From assembly GCF_024699985.1 (NCBI RefSeq), contig NZ_JAJONA010000001.1, positions 4,284,501 through 4,348,500 of the forward strand: 64,000 nt of DNA, written 5' to 3'. Below, piece by piece: positions 38,213 through 46,605 of the stretch. The notes beneath the pieces were generated by a model. That model did no database searches and was not told where the DNA came from. It was given only the letters and a program-made list of their open reading frames with translations. Each line of letters begins with the position of its first letter. Within the stretch, counting starts at the first letter, position 1. The position numbers and the translations under genes are program-made. Source of the stretch: Phenylobacterium sp. J367 (GTDB taxonomy: Bacteria; Pseudomonadota; Alphaproteobacteria; Caulobacterales; Caulobacteraceae).

Positions 38213-38572
38213 TTAGAAATCCAGGCCGGCTTCGCGCGCGGCGTCAGCCAGGGCCTTGACCCGGCCGTGATAGAGGTAGCCGCCGCGGTCGAAGACCACG
38301 GCCTTCACGCCCTTTTCCATCGCGCGCTGGGCGACCAGCGCGCCGACGCGGGCGGCGGCGTCCTTGTCGGCGCCCTTCTGCTTGTTCTCGCCGCCTTCGA
38401 GGGACGAGGCCGCAGCCAGGGTCACGCCGCGCTCATCATCGATGACCTGGGCGTAGATGTTCTTGGACGAACGGAACACCGACAGACGCGGGCGACCGGC
38501 CGCAACCTTGCGGAGGCGGGTGCGGTTGCGCTGCGCGCGGCGCTTGGAGGAGTCGCGAGGGGTGAGCGCCAT
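38213..38572 (-). CDS. rplR: 50S ribosomal protein L18
   Basis: 119 aa. RNRTRLRKVAAGRPRLSVFR, SSKNIYAQVIDDERGVTLAA and VFDRGGYLYHGRVKALADAA are the family blocks. It binds 5S rRNA. It lies 3 bp after rplF and 9 bp before rpsE. Confidence 0.97.
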   Translation of the reverse strand: MALTPRDSSKRRAQRNRTRLRKVAAGRPRLSVFRSSKNIYAQVIDDERGVTLAAASSLEGGENKQKGADKDAAARVGALVAQRAMEKGVKAVVFDRGGYLYHGRVKALADAAREAGLDF

Positions 38573-38575
38573 GGC

Positions 38576-39109
38576 TTACTTCTTCTTGCCTTCTTTGCGG
38601 CGGACGGTCTCGCCGGCGTAACGCACGCCCTTGCCCTTGTAGGGCTCGGGCGGACGGATGCGGCGGATGCGCGCCGCGGTCTCGCCGACCAGCTGCTTGT
38701 CGATGCCCGAGATGGTGATCTCGGTCTGCTTCGGCACGGCGAACGTGACGCCCTGCGGGGCCGGCACGTCGACGTCGTGGCTGAAGCCGAGCTGCATGGA
38801 GAGCGCCTGGCCCTTCATCGCCGCCCGGTAACCGACGCCCACGAGTTCGAGCTTGCGCTCGTAGCCCGTGGTCACGCCCACCACCATGTTGTTCACCAGG
38901 GTGCGGGACAGGCCCCACATCGCCTGCGCGCGGGTGTTCTCCACGCGCTTGGCGACCAGGAGCTCGGCGCCTTCCTGGCGGACTTCGATCTCGTCCGGCA
39001 CGGTCCAGGCGAGTTGGCCCTTGGGCCCCTTCACCGAGACGGTCTGGCCGTCGAGGGTCACCGTGACCCCATTGGGGACGGCGACCGCCTTTTTTCCGAT
39101 CCGCGACAT
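38576..39109 (-). CDS. rplF: 50S ribosomal protein L6
   Basis: 177 aa from ATG at 39109 (MSRIGKKAVAVPNGVTVTLD). An upstream in-frame start at 39154 would overlap rpsH and adds no family sequence. The C-terminal PPEPYKGKGVRYAGETVRRK EGKKK is standard. It begins 1 bp after the rpsH stop. Confidence 0.96.
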   Translation of the reverse strand: MSRIGKKAVAVPNGVTVTLDGQTVSVKGPKGQLAWTVPDEIEVRQEGAELLVAKRVENTRAQAMWGLSRTLVNNMVVGVTTGYERKLELVGVGYRAAMKGQALSMQLGFSHDVDVPAPQGVTFAVPKQTEITISGIDKQLVGETAARIRRIRPPEPYKGKGVRYAGETVRRKEGKKK

Positions 39110-39110
39110 C

Positions 39111-39506
39111 TTAGTAGACCCGGCAGAGCACTTCGCCGCCCACGTTGGCGTCACGCGCCGCGGTGTCCGACATGACGCCCTTGGGCGTCGACAGGATCGA
39201 GATCCCGAGGCCGTTCTTCACGGGCTTCAGGTCCTTGATCGACGAATAGACGCGACGGCCCGGCTTCGAGACGCGGCTGATCTCCACGATGACCGGCTGG
39301 CCATCGAAGTACTTCAGCTCGATCTCGAACTCGGGGAACGCACCCGGCTTCTCCACCAGGTGGTAGCCGCGGATGTAGCCCTCGTCGGCCAGGACGTCGA
39401 GGACGCGCGCACGCATCCGCGAAGCCGGCGTGGAGACCTTGGAACGGCCGCGCTCGGCGGCGTTCTTGATACGGGCGATCAGGTCGCCAATGGGGTCGTT
39501 GACCAT
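39111..39506 (-). CDS. rpsH: 30S ribosomal protein S8
   Basis: 131 aa. MVNDPIGDLIARIKNAAERG and the C-terminal GLGISILSTPKGVMSDTAAR are diagnostic. S8 binds 16S rRNA and, in enterobacteria, the spc mRNA for autogenous control; the target structure here was not traced. It is tightly packed between rpsN and rplF. Confidence 0.97.
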   Translation of the reverse strand: MVNDPIGDLIARIKNAAERGRSKVSTPASRMRARVLDVLADEGYIRGYHLVEKPGAFPEFEIELKYFDGQPVIVEISRVSKPGRRVYSSIKDLKPVKNGLGISILSTPKGVMSDTAARDANVGGEVLCRVY

Positions 39507-39518
39507 GTGACCTTCCCC

Positions 39519-39824
39519 TTACCAGCTCGACTTGACGAGGCCGGGGATCAGCCCGTGCGAACCGAGGTCGCGCAGGGAGATCCGGCTCATCTTCAGCTTG
39601 CGGTAGTAGGCGCGCGGGCGGCCCGTGACTTCGCACCGGTTACGGATGCGGGTCTTGGACGAGTTGCGCGGCAGCTCCGCGAGCTTCAGCCGGGCTTCGA
39701 AACGTTCTTCGAGCGGCAGGCTCTCGTCGTTGGCGATCGCCTTCAGCGCATCGCGCTTGGTGGCGTATTGCTTGACGAGCTGCTTGACGCGTTCGTTACG
39801 GTTGACGGCGCTTTTCTTGGCCAT
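39519..39824 (-). CDS. rpsN: 30S ribosomal protein S14 (zinc-free type)
   Basis: 101 aa, the long form without CxxC zinc knuckles. AKKSAVNRNERVKQLVKQYA, and CEVTGRPRAYYRKLKMSRIS with LGSHGLIPGLVKSSW. It is found in the head of the 30S subunit, between rplE and rpsH. Confidence 0.97.
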   Translation of the reverse strand: MAKKSAVNRNERVKQLVKQYATKRDALKAIANDESLPLEERFEARLKLAELPRNSSKTRIRNRCEVTGRPRAYYRKLKMSRISLRDLGSHGLIPGLVKSSW

Positions 39825-39841
39825 GTGCTCTTTCCTTCCCG

Positions 39842-40402
39842 TTACGCTTGCACGAACGGGAACTGGAATTCCTTGAGAAGCGCTCGCGCTTCGTCATCGG
39901 TCTTCGCAGTCGTGGCGACGATGATGTCCATGCCCCACATCTGTTCGATCTGGTCGTAGTTGATCTCCGGGAACACGATGTGCTCCTTGAGACCCATGGC
40001 GTAGTTGCCACGGCCGTCGAACGAGGTGGGCTTCAGGCCCCGGAAGTCCTTCACGCGCGGCAGCGCGATCGTGATCAGCCGGTCCAGGAACTCGTACATC
40101 CGGTCCTGGCGAAGGGTGACCTTGGCGCCGATCGTCATGCCTTCGCGCAGCTTGAAGCCGGCGATGGACGTACGGGCCTTGGTCGGCACCGGCTTCTGGC
40201 CCGCGATCTTCGTCAGGTCGGCCAGGGCCGCCTGGATCTTCTTGGAGTCACCGACGGCCTCGCCGACACCCATGTTCAGGACGATCTTGTCCAGCTTGGG
40301 GATCTGCATCTCGTTGGTGTAGCCGAACTGGTCCTTCATCGCCTTGCGGATGCGCTGGCGATACTCGGTCTTCAGCCGGGGTTCGTAAGCTTGGTCAGCC
40401 AT
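39842..40402 (-). CDS. rplE: 50S ribosomal protein L5
   Basis: 186 aa. MQIPKLDKIVLNMGVGEAVG, then TKARTSIAGFKLREGMTIGA and ITIALPRVKDFRGL are signature blocks. It binds 5S rRNA and contacts P-site tRNA. It overlaps rplX by 8 bp. Confidence 0.97.
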   Translation of the reverse strand: MADQAYEPRLKTEYRQRIRKAMKDQFGYTNEMQIPKLDKIVLNMGVGEAVGDSKKIQAALADLTKIAGQKPVPTKARTSIAGFKLREGMTIGAKVTLRQDRMYEFLDRLITIALPRVKDFRGLKPTSFDGRGNYAMGLKEHIVFPEINYDQIEQMWGMDIIVATTAKTDDEARALLKEFQFPFVQA

Positions 40403-40712
40403 TGGAGATCACCTCGCCGGTCGTCTTGGCGAAACGGACCTTCTTGTCGCCTTCCACGCGGAAACCGACGCGGGTCGGCTTGCCGGCGGAATCGACCACG
40501 GCCACGTTCGACACGTGAAGCGGCGCTTCCTTGTTCTTGATGCCGCCCTGCGGGTCGAGCTGCGAGGGACGGGTGTGGCGCTGAACCATGTTCAGGCCTT
40601 CCACGAGCACGCGCTCTTCCTTCGGGAAGACTTTCAGGACGGCGCCCTGACGGCCCTTATCCTTGCCGGCGAGGACCACGACGCGGTCCCCCTTGCGAAT
40701 CTTGGCAGCCAT
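40395..40712 (-). CDS. rplX: 50S ribosomal protein L24
   Basis: 105 aa from ATG at 40712. A GTG one codon upstream is also possible. KIRKGDRVVVLAGKDKGRQG is the KOW motif; RVLVEGLNMVQRHTRPSQLD follows. Its ATG overlaps the rplN stop (TGATG), so translation is probably coupled. Confidence 0.96.
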   Translation of the reverse strand: MAAKIRKGDRVVVLAGKDKGRQGAVLKVFPKEERVLVEGLNMVQRHTRPSQLDPQGGIKNKEAPLHVSNVAVVDSAGKPTRVGFRVEGDKKVRFAKTTGEVISNG

Positions 40713-41080
40713 CACAGCACCTCGGGGGCGAGCGAAATGACCTTCATGTGGTTCTTCGCACGCAGTTCGCGAGGCACCGGCCCGAAGATACGGGTGCCGA
40801 TCGGCTCGCCTTGCTTGTTCACGATCACGGCGGCGTTCTTGTCGAACCGGATGACCGAGCCATCCTTGCGCTTGATCGCCTGGCTGGTGCGCACGACGAT
40901 CGCCTGCAGCACGTCACCCTTCTTCACCCGGCCGCGCGGGATCGCTTCCTTCACGGACACGACAATGCGGTCGCCCACCGAGGCGTAGCGGCGCTTCGCG
41001 CCGCCCAGCACCTTGATGCACATGACCCGGCGGGCGCCGGAATTGTCGGCGACGTCCAGGTTAGTTTGCATCTGGATCAT
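40712..41080 (-). CDS. rplN: 50S ribosomal protein L14
   Basis: 122 aa. MIQMQTNLDVADNSGARRVM and the basic SVKEAIPRGRVKKGDVLQAI are canonical. L14 lies at the subunit interface. It has full family length with no oddities. Confidence 0.97.
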   Translation of the reverse strand: MIQMQTNLDVADNSGARRVMCIKVLGGAKRRYASVGDRIVVSVKEAIPRGRVKKGDVLQAIVVRTSQAIKRKDGSVIRFDKNAAVIVNKQGEPIGTRIFGPVPRELRAKNHMKVISLAPEVL

Positions 41081-41092
41081 GGATTCAGATCC

Positions 41093-41344
41093 TTAGGCTT
41101 CTTGGGACGCACCGCCCGCAGGCAGCACTTCCCAGGTTTTGGTCTTCGACTTGGGCGCGCACTCTTGGATGCGCACGACCTCGCCGGCCTTCACGGCATT
41201 CGCCTCGTCATGGGCGTGGTACTTCTTCGACCGGCGGACGGTCTTCTTCAGCACCGGGTGCAGGAAGGTCCGTTCGACCTTCACGACCACCGTCTTGTCG
41301 CCCTTGTCGGAGACGACAACGCCTTCGAGAATTCGCTTCGGCAT
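41093..41344 (-). CDS. rpsQ: 30S ribosomal protein S17
   Basis: 83 aa. MPKRILEGVVVSDKGDKTVV, then VERTFLHPVLKKTVRRSKKY and HDEANAVKAGEVVRIQECAP. This is the OB-fold primary 16S binder. It follows rpmC by 13 bp. Confidence 0.97.
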   Translation of the reverse strand: MPKRILEGVVVSDKGDKTVVVKVERTFLHPVLKKTVRRSKKYHAHDEANAVKAGEVVRIQECAPKSKTKTWEVLPAGGASQEA

Positions 41345-41357
41345 TATCCGTATCTCC

Positions 41358-41552
41358 TCAGGCCTGAGCCTGCTTGGCGCGCAGGACGGTCTTGATGCGC
41401 GCGATAGCCTTGCGCACCTCGCCCACGCGGTGGGTCTTTTCCACCTGGCCGGTCGCCTTCTGGAAGCGCAGGTTGAACTGCTCCTTCTTCAGGTTGACGA
41501 GCTGTTCGGCCAGCTGGTCGGGGGTCAGGCCCCGGACGTCTTCGATCTTCAT
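41358..41552 (-). CDS. rpmC: 50S ribosomal protein L29
   Basis: 64 aa from ATG at 41552 (MKIEDVRGLTPDQLAEQLVN). The C-terminal RVGEVRKAIARIKTVLRAKQ is standard. Its start overlaps the rplP stop (TGATG). L29 rims the exit tunnel and helps dock trigger factor and SRP. Confidence 0.96.
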   Translation of the reverse strand: MKIEDVRGLTPDQLAEQLVNLKKEQFNLRFQKATGQVEKTHRVGEVRKAIARIKTVLRAKQAQA

Positions 41553-41983
41553 CACGCGTGCTCCGCGGCGGCGGCGTCGATACGCGTGACGATGCGGGTC
41601 TTCACCGGAAGCTTCGCCGCGCCGAGGCGCAGGGCTTCACGGGCCACATCGTCCGGCACGCCGTCGATTTCGAACATGATCCGGCCCGGGTGGACGCGGG
41701 CGGCCCAGTACTCGACCGAGCCCTTACCCTTACCCATCCGCACTTCGGCCGGCTTGTCGGTCACCGGAACGTCCGGGAAGATCCGGATCCAGACCCGGCC
41801 CTGACGCTTCATCTGGCGCGTGATCGCCCGGCGGGCGGCTTCGATCTGGCGCGCGGTGATCCGCTCGGGCTCAACGGACTTCAGACCGTAGGAGCCGAAG
41901 TTCAGCGTGAAGCCGCCCTTCGCAACGCCATGGATCTTGCCCTTGAACTGCTTGCGGTACTTGGTCTTCTTCGGGGAAAGCAT
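41552..41983 (-). CDS. rplP: 50S ribosomal protein L16
   Basis: 143 aa. MLSPKKTKYRKQFKGKIHGV, then RQIEAARRAITRQMKRQGRV and PDVPVTDKPAEVRMGKGKGS. L16 is near the A site and peptidyl-transferase centre. It lies between rpsC (11 bp) and rpmC. Confidence 0.97.
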   Translation of the reverse strand: MLSPKKTKYRKQFKGKIHGVAKGGFTLNFGSYGLKSVEPERITARQIEAARRAITRQMKRQGRVWIRIFPDVPVTDKPAEVRMGKGKGSVEYWAARVHPGRIMFEIDGVPDDVAREALRLGAAKLPVKTRIVTRIDAAAAEHA

Positions 41984-41994
41984 TCTTCCGACCC

Positions 41995-42759
41995 TTAAGC
42001 GTTCTGCGGCTCGCCGCGGCGCTCGCGGCGCGGGCCACGGTCCGGACGGTCGCCACGGTCACGGCCGCCACCCTCGCCGGCCGGGCCGCTTTCGCCGGCC
42101 AGGCGCTTGTCGAGAGCCATCGGGTCGTGCTCGAGCACTTCACCTTTGAACACCCACACCTTCACACCGATGATGCCGTAGGTGGTCTTGGCTTCGGTGA
42201 AGCCGTAGTCCACGTCGGCGCGCAGGGTGTGCAGCGGCACGCGACCTTCGCGATACCACTCCATGCGGGCGATTTCCGCGCCGCCTAGGCGGCCCGAAAC
42301 GTTGATCCGGACACCCTTGGAGCCCAGGCGCATCGCCGACTGCATCGAGCGCTTCATGGCGCGGCGGAAGGCCACGCGGCGCTCGAGCTGCTGGGCGATG
42401 TTCTCGGCGATCAGCTGGGCGTCGGTTTCCGGCTTGCGGATCTCGACGATGTTCAGGTGAACATCGGCGCCGCCGGCCATCACCGCCACGTCCTTGCGCA
42501 GCTTCTCGATGTCCGCGCCCTTCTTGCCGATGATCACGCCGGGGCGCGCGGCATAGATGGTGATGCGGCACTTCTTGTGCGGACGCTCGATGACGATCCG
42601 CGAGACGCCGGCCTGGTACAGGCGCTTCTTCAGCGTGCGACGGATCTTGATGTCGGCGTGCAGCAGCTTGCCGTACTCGGCGCCGTCGGCGAACCAACGG
42701 CTGTCCCAGGTGCGGTTGATGCCGAGACGGAGCCCGACCGGATTGACTTTCTGACCCAT
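41995..42759 (-). CDS. rpsC: 30S ribosomal protein S3
   Basis: 254 aa. MGQKVNPVGLRLGINRTWDS, KH domain GVIIGKKGADIEKLRKDVAV, and PLHTLRADVDYGFTEAKTTY. A Gly/Arg/Asp-rich tail (GGGRDRGDRPDRGPRRERRG) extends the C-terminus. S3 guards mRNA entry. It overlaps the rplV stop by 1 base (TGATG). Confidence 0.97.
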   Translation of the reverse strand: MGQKVNPVGLRLGINRTWDSRWFADGAEYGKLLHADIKIRRTLKKRLYQAGVSRIVIERPHKKCRITIYAARPGVIIGKKGADIEKLRKDVAVMAGGADVHLNIVEIRKPETDAQLIAENIAQQLERRVAFRRAMKRSMQSAMRLGSKGVRINVSGRLGGAEIARMEWYREGRVPLHTLRADVDYGFTEAKTTYGIIGVKVWVFKGEVLEHDPMALDKRLAGESGPAGEGGGRDRGDRPDRGPRRERRGEPQNA

Positions 42760-43139
42760 CAGGCGGCCTCACCCAGCTCACGGACCACGATTGTGATCTC
42801 GGAGAACGGCTTTTCGATGCGAGAAGCACGACCGCGCGCACGGGCGGCGAAGCGCTTCATCACCAGGTTCTTGCCCACGAAGGCCTCGGCGACGATCAGG
42901 TTGTCGATGTCGAGGTTGTGGTTGTTCTCGGCGTTCGAGATCGCCGAGTAGAGCGCCTTGCGCACATCGCGGGCGATGCGCTTGTGGCTGAACTCCAGCT
43001 CGTTCAGGGCCCGCTGGACCTTGAGGCCGCGGATCGACTGGGCGACCAGGTTGAGCTTACGCGGGCTGGTGCGAAGGGTCGTCACCTTCGCCATCGCCTC
43101 GATGCCCTTCAGCCGGCGTGCTTTCGCTTGCTTGGACAT
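42759..43139 (-). CDS. rplV: 50S ribosomal protein L22
   Basis: 126 aa. VTTLRTSPRKLNLVAQSIRG, then ALYSAISNAENNHNLDIDNL and FAARARGRASRIEKPFSEIT, the loop that reaches the tunnel constriction. A 15-residue N-terminal extension (MSKQAKARRLKGIEA) precedes the core. An alternative start at the second Met is possible. Confidence 0.96.
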   Translation of the reverse strand: MSKQAKARRLKGIEAMAKVTTLRTSPRKLNLVAQSIRGLKVQRALNELEFSHKRIARDVRKALYSAISNAENNHNLDIDNLIVAEAFVGKNLVMKRFAARARGRASRIEKPFSEITIVVRELGEAA

Positions 43140-43141
43140 GC

Positions 43142-43420
43142 TTACTTCCTCTTGGCCTTCTTGTCGGCCGCGTGGCCCGGGAAGTAGCGGGTGGGCGCGA
43201 ACTCACCGAGCTTCATCCCGACCATGTCTTCCGAGACCAGCACGGGGACGTGCTTCTGGCCGTTGTGGACGCCGAACGTGAGACCCACGAACTGCGGCAT
43301 GATGGTGGAACGGCGCGACCAGGTCTTGATCACGTCCTTCCGGCCCGAGCCCTGCAGGGCTTCGGCCTTCTTGAGCAGGTACCCGTCGACGAACGGGCCT
43401 TTCCAGACGGAGCGGGTCAT
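43142..43420 (-). CDS. rpsS: 30S ribosomal protein S19
   Basis: 92 aa. MTRSVWKGPFVDGYLLKKAE, then RRSTIMPQFVGLTFGVHNGQ and GMKLGEFAPTRYFPGHAADK. It pairs with S13 in the 30S head. Intact and canonical. Confidence 0.97.
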   Translation of the reverse strand: MTRSVWKGPFVDGYLLKKAEALQGSGRKDVIKTWSRRSTIMPQFVGLTFGVHNGQKHVPVLVSEDMVGMKLGEFAPTRYFPGHAADKKAKRK

Positions 43421-43423
43421 CGG

Positions 43424-44260
43424 TTAGCGAGCCTTCCGAGCGTGGCGCGAGCGGATGATGAACTTGTCCGTCGCCTTGTTGGTGCGGGTCTTGGAGCCCT
43501 TGGTCGGCTTGCCCCACGGGGTGACCGGGTGACGGCCGCCCGAGGTCTTGCCTTCACCGCCGCCGTGGGGGTGATCGACCGGGTTCATGGCGACGCCGCG
43601 GACGTGCGGGCGACGGCCCTTGTGGCGGACGCGGCCGGCCTTGCCCATGACCTCGTTCATGTGGTCCGGGTTCGACACGGCGCCGACCGTGGCCATGCAG
43701 CTGTCCGGGACCATGCGCAGCTCGCCCGAGTTCAGGCGGATCTGGGCGTAGCCGGCATCGCGGCCGACCAGCTGGGCGTAGGCGCCAGCCGAGCGGGCGA
43801 TCTGGCCGCCCTTCAGCGGCTTCAGCTCCACGTTGTGGATGATGGTGCCGATCGGCATGCCGCGCAGCGGCATGGCGTTGCCCGGCTTCACGTCGGCCTT
43901 CTCGGCGGCGATCACATTGTCGCCGGCCTTGAGGCGCTGCGGAGCCAGGATGTAGGCCAGCTCGCCGTCGGCGTACTTCACCAGGGCGATGAAGGCCGAG
44001 CGGTTCGGGTCGTACTCCAGACGCTCGACCGTGCCGACCACGTCGAACTTGCGACGCTTGAAGTCGACCTTCCGGTACAGGCGCTTGGCGCCGCCGCCGC
44101 GGAAGCGGACGGCCACGCGGCCACCGCCGCCACGACCGCCGGACTTGGTCAGGCCCTCGACGAGGGACTTCTCCGGGCGGCCCTTGTGGAGCTCGGACTT
44201 GTCCACCAGGACCAGCTGGCGCCGGCCCGGGGACGTCGGGTTGTACTGCTTCAAGGCCAT
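43424..44260 (-). CDS. rplB: 50S ribosomal protein L2
   Basis: 278 aa. MALKQYNPTSPGRRQLVLVD, and the peptidyl-transferase proximal AMNPVDHPHGGGEGKTSGGR with its conserved His, then GKPTKGSKTRTNKATDKFII. L2 is needed for subunit joining. 4 bp after rplW. Confidence 0.97.
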   Translation of the reverse strand: MALKQYNPTSPGRRQLVLVDKSELHKGRPEKSLVEGLTKSGGRGGGGRVAVRFRGGGAKRLYRKVDFKRRKFDVVGTVERLEYDPNRSAFIALVKYADGELAYILAPQRLKAGDNVIAAEKADVKPGNAMPLRGMPIGTIIHNVELKPLKGGQIARSAGAYAQLVGRDAGYAQIRLNSGELRMVPDSCMATVGAVSNPDHMNEVMGKAGRVRHKGRRPHVRGVAMNPVDHPHGGGEGKTSGGRHPVTPWGKPTKGSKTRTNKATDKFIIRSRHARKAR

Positions 44261-44264
44261 CGGA

Positions 44265-44567
44265 TCAGAGCCCCGTGGTGATGTCGATCGACTGGCCCTC
44301 GGCCAGGGTCACGACAGCTTTCTTGACGTCGGAACGACGGCCCATGATGCCGCGGAAGCGCTTGGTCTTACCCTTCACGTTCAGGGTGTTGACCTTGGTC
44401 ACATTGACCTTGAACAGCGCCTCGACCGCCGAGGCGATCTCGTCCTTGGAGGCGTCGGCGGCCACGCGGAAAACGACCTTGTTCTGCTCCGAGAGCAGAG
44501 TGGCCTTCTCGGTGATCACCGGCGACAGGATGGTGTCGTAGTTACGGGCGGTGGGTTGCTCGGCCAT
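44265..44567 (-). CDS. rplW: 50S ribosomal protein L23
   Basis: 100 aa from ATG at 44567 (a GTG one codon upstream is possible). RNYDTILSPVITEKATLLSE and FKVNVTKVNTLNVKGKTKRF are diagnostic. L23 is the main docking site for SRP and trigger factor. It overlaps the rplD stop (TGATG). Confidence 0.96.
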   Translation of the reverse strand: MAEQPTARNYDTILSPVITEKATLLSEQNKVVFRVAADASKDEIASAVEALFKVNVTKVNTLNVKGKTKRFRGIMGRRSDVKKAVVTLAEGQSIDITTGL

Positions 44568-45205
44568 CACGCGGCCTCCTTAGCCTGGAAGCGCGCGTTG
44601 ATCGCTTCGACCGCGTCCTTGGTGAGGACCAGGGTCTTGCGACGCAGCACGTCGTAGACGTTCAGGCCGGCGTTCGGCAGCACATCCACGTTCGGGATGT
44701 TGCGGGCCGCCAGGCCGAAGTTCTTGTCGACCTCGGCGCCGGCGATCACCAGCGCGTGGGTCACGCCGATCTTGCCGAGCTGGTCGCGCAGCGCGGCCGT
44801 CTTGGCTTCCTTCACCGTGACCGAGTCCAGCACGATCAGGGCGCCGGACTTGGCCTTCGACGACAGGGCGTGGCGCAGAGCCAGGGCGCGAAGCTTCTTC
44901 GGTAGGTCGAACGCATGGCTGCGGACGACCGGGCCGTGCGCCTTCGCGCCGCCGACGAACTGGGCCGCCCGGCGCGAGCCGTGACGGGCGCCGCCGGTGC
45001 CCTTCTGCTTGTACATCTTCTTGCCCGTACGAGAGACCTCGTTGCGGACCTGAATCTTGTGGTTCCCGGAGCGGCGCTTGGCCAGCTGCCAGGTCACTAC
45101 GCGCTGCAGGATGTCGCCGCGGATTTCTTCGATGCCGAAGATCTCATCGGCCAGCTCGATCGAGCCGCCCTTCCCGCCGTCGAGCTTGATGACGTCGAGT
45201 TTCAT
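44567..45205 (-). CDS. rplD: 50S ribosomal protein L4
   Basis: 212 aa. VTWQLAKRRSGNHKIQVRNE, then the tunnel loop GKKMYKQKGTGGARHGSRRA and FVGGAKAHGPVVRSHAFDLP. In gammaproteobacteria L4 also represses the S10 operon; I saw no matching leader structure here. It begins on the rplC stop (TAATG). Confidence 0.97.
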   Translation of the reverse strand: MKLDVIKLDGGKGGSIELADEIFGIEEIRGDILQRVVTWQLAKRRSGNHKIQVRNEVSRTGKKMYKQKGTGGARHGSRRAAQFVGGAKAHGPVVRSHAFDLPKKLRALALRHALSSKAKSGALIVLDSVTVKEAKTAALRDQLGKIGVTHALVIAGAEVDKNFGLAARNIPNVDVLPNAGLNVYDVLRRKTLVLTKDAVEAINARFQAKEAA

Positions 45206-45987
45206 TACGCTTGATCCCCAGCTTCCGGCGCTTCAGCGGCCGGGGCCTCTTCCACCGCGGCGTCTTCCGCCGGGGCTTCTTCAGCCGCGGCTTCCACCGG
45301 GGTCGGTTCACCCGACTTGCGGAACGCGCCCGGCTTCGGGGCGTCCGCCGGCAGGGCGACCTTGATGGCGTCGCGGATCTTCACGAACGTGCCCTCGGTG
45401 CCGGGCACGGAGCCCTTCACCAGGATCAGGTTCCGCTCGGTGTCGACGCGCCAGACGGTGACGTTGAGGGTGGTGACGGTTTCCTGGCCGAGATGGCCGG
45501 CCATCTTCTTGCCCGGGAAGGTACGACCCGGATCCTGACGGTTGCCGGTCGAACCGTGCGAACGGTGCGACACGGACACGCCGTGGGTGGCGCGCAGACC
45601 AGCGAAGTTCCAGCGCTTCATGGCGCCGGCGAAGCCCTTACCGACCGTGAGGCCGGTGACGTCCACCTTCTGGCCCGGGACGAAGTGGTCGGCGGTGATT
45701 TCCGCGCCCACGTCGATCAGGTTGTCTTCCGACACCCGGAACTCGGCCACGGTGCGCTTCGGCTCCACTTCCGCCTTGGCGAAGTGGCCGCGCATGGCCT
45801 TGGAGGTGTTCTTGGCCTTCTTCGCGCCAGCGCCGAGCTGGAGCGCGACGTAGCCGTCCTTGTCCTTGGTGCGCTGGGCGACGACCTGGCAGCCCTCGAG
45901 GCTGAGCACGGTCACCGGGACGTGGGCGCCGGCTTCGTCGAAGAAGCGCGCCATACCCAGCTTTTTGGCGATCACGCCGGTTCGCAT
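45205..45987 (-). CDS. rplC: 50S ribosomal protein L3 with acidic C-terminal tail
   Basis: 260 aa, longer than the usual 205-220. MRTGVIAKKLGMARFFDEAG, then WNFAGLRATHGVSVSHRSHG and GRTFPGKKMAGHLGQETVTT are the core. The Gln in GNRQDPGRTF is the site methylated by PrmB in other bacteria. The last 35 residues are Ala/Glu rich (AAAEEAPAEDAAVEEAPAAE), an unusual acidic extension on a ribosomal protein. Confidence 0.97.
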   Translation of the reverse strand: MRTGVIAKKLGMARFFDEAGAHVPVTVLSLEGCQVVAQRTKDKDGYVALQLGAGAKKAKNTSKAMRGHFAKAEVEPKRTVAEFRVSEDNLIDVGAEITADHFVPGQKVDVTGLTVGKGFAGAMKRWNFAGLRATHGVSVSHRSHGSTGNRQDPGRTFPGKKMAGHLGQETVTTLNVTVWRVDTERNLILVKGSVPGTEGTFVKIRDAIKVALPADAPKPGAFRKSGEPTPVEAAAEEAPAEDAAVEEAPAAEAPEAGDQA

Positions 45988-46000
45988 CGGACCGATCCCC

Positions 46001-46309
46001 TTAGAGCTTGATCTCGACGTCCACGCCGGCGGACAGGTCGAGCTTCATGAGCGCGTCCACGGTCTGCGGGGTGGGGTCGACGATGTCGAGCACGCGCTTG
46101 TGCGTGCGGATTTCGAACTGCTCGCGCGACTTCTTGTCGATGTGCGGCGAACGGTTGACGGTGAATTTCTCGATGCGCGTCGGCAGCGGGATAGGCCCGC
46201 GCACGGTGGCGCCGGTCCGCTTGGCGGTGTTGACGATCTCGCGCGTGGAATGATCCAGCACGCGGTGGTCGAACGCCTTCAGGCGGATGCGGATGTTCTG
46301 ACGATCCAT
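46001..46309 (-). CDS. rpsJ: 30S ribosomal protein S10
   Basis: 102 aa. MDRQNIRIRLKAFDHRVLDH and GPIPLPTRIEKFTVNRSPHI are diagnostic. S10 (NusE) also works in transcription antitermination. It is the first gene of the S10 operon, about 230 bp downstream of the promoter at 46540-46568. Confidence 0.97.
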   Translation of the reverse strand: MDRQNIRIRLKAFDHRVLDHSTREIVNTAKRTGATVRGPIPLPTRIEKFTVNRSPHIDKKSREQFEIRTHKRVLDIVDPTPQTVDALMKLDLSAGVDVEIKL

Positions 46310-46539
46310 ATCGCTCTTTTCGTTCCCTACAGACGGCGGCCCGCCCGCGTGATCTCGACCATTTCAAAGACCAGCCGGAACTCTCGAGAGAGCCCCTACG
46401 CGACAGTCCGCTACAAACGACTTAGGCCCGCGCGCAACGTGCGAGGGCCTCCCGAAACGCTAGGTTTTAGCACTGTCTCAGGTTCGTTCCGCGGGCCGCG
46501 TCTGCGCCGAAGCGCACAGCCGGTCCAACAGGAGGCGCG

Positions 46540-46568
46540 TAAATACCTATGCGACTCGGACTCGTCAA
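46540..46568 (-). promoter_or_regulatory. sigma70-type promoter of the S10 operon
   Basis: TTGACG (46568-46563), a 17-base spacer, TATTTA (46545-46540) on the minus strand. A leader of about 225 bases precedes rpsJ. Its length would allow regulatory RNA structure, but I did not identify a known motif. Confidence 0.6.
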
Positions 46569-46605
46569 GCGCCCTAGGGTCAAAACGCCGGGGCGCGACG
46601 GTCTG

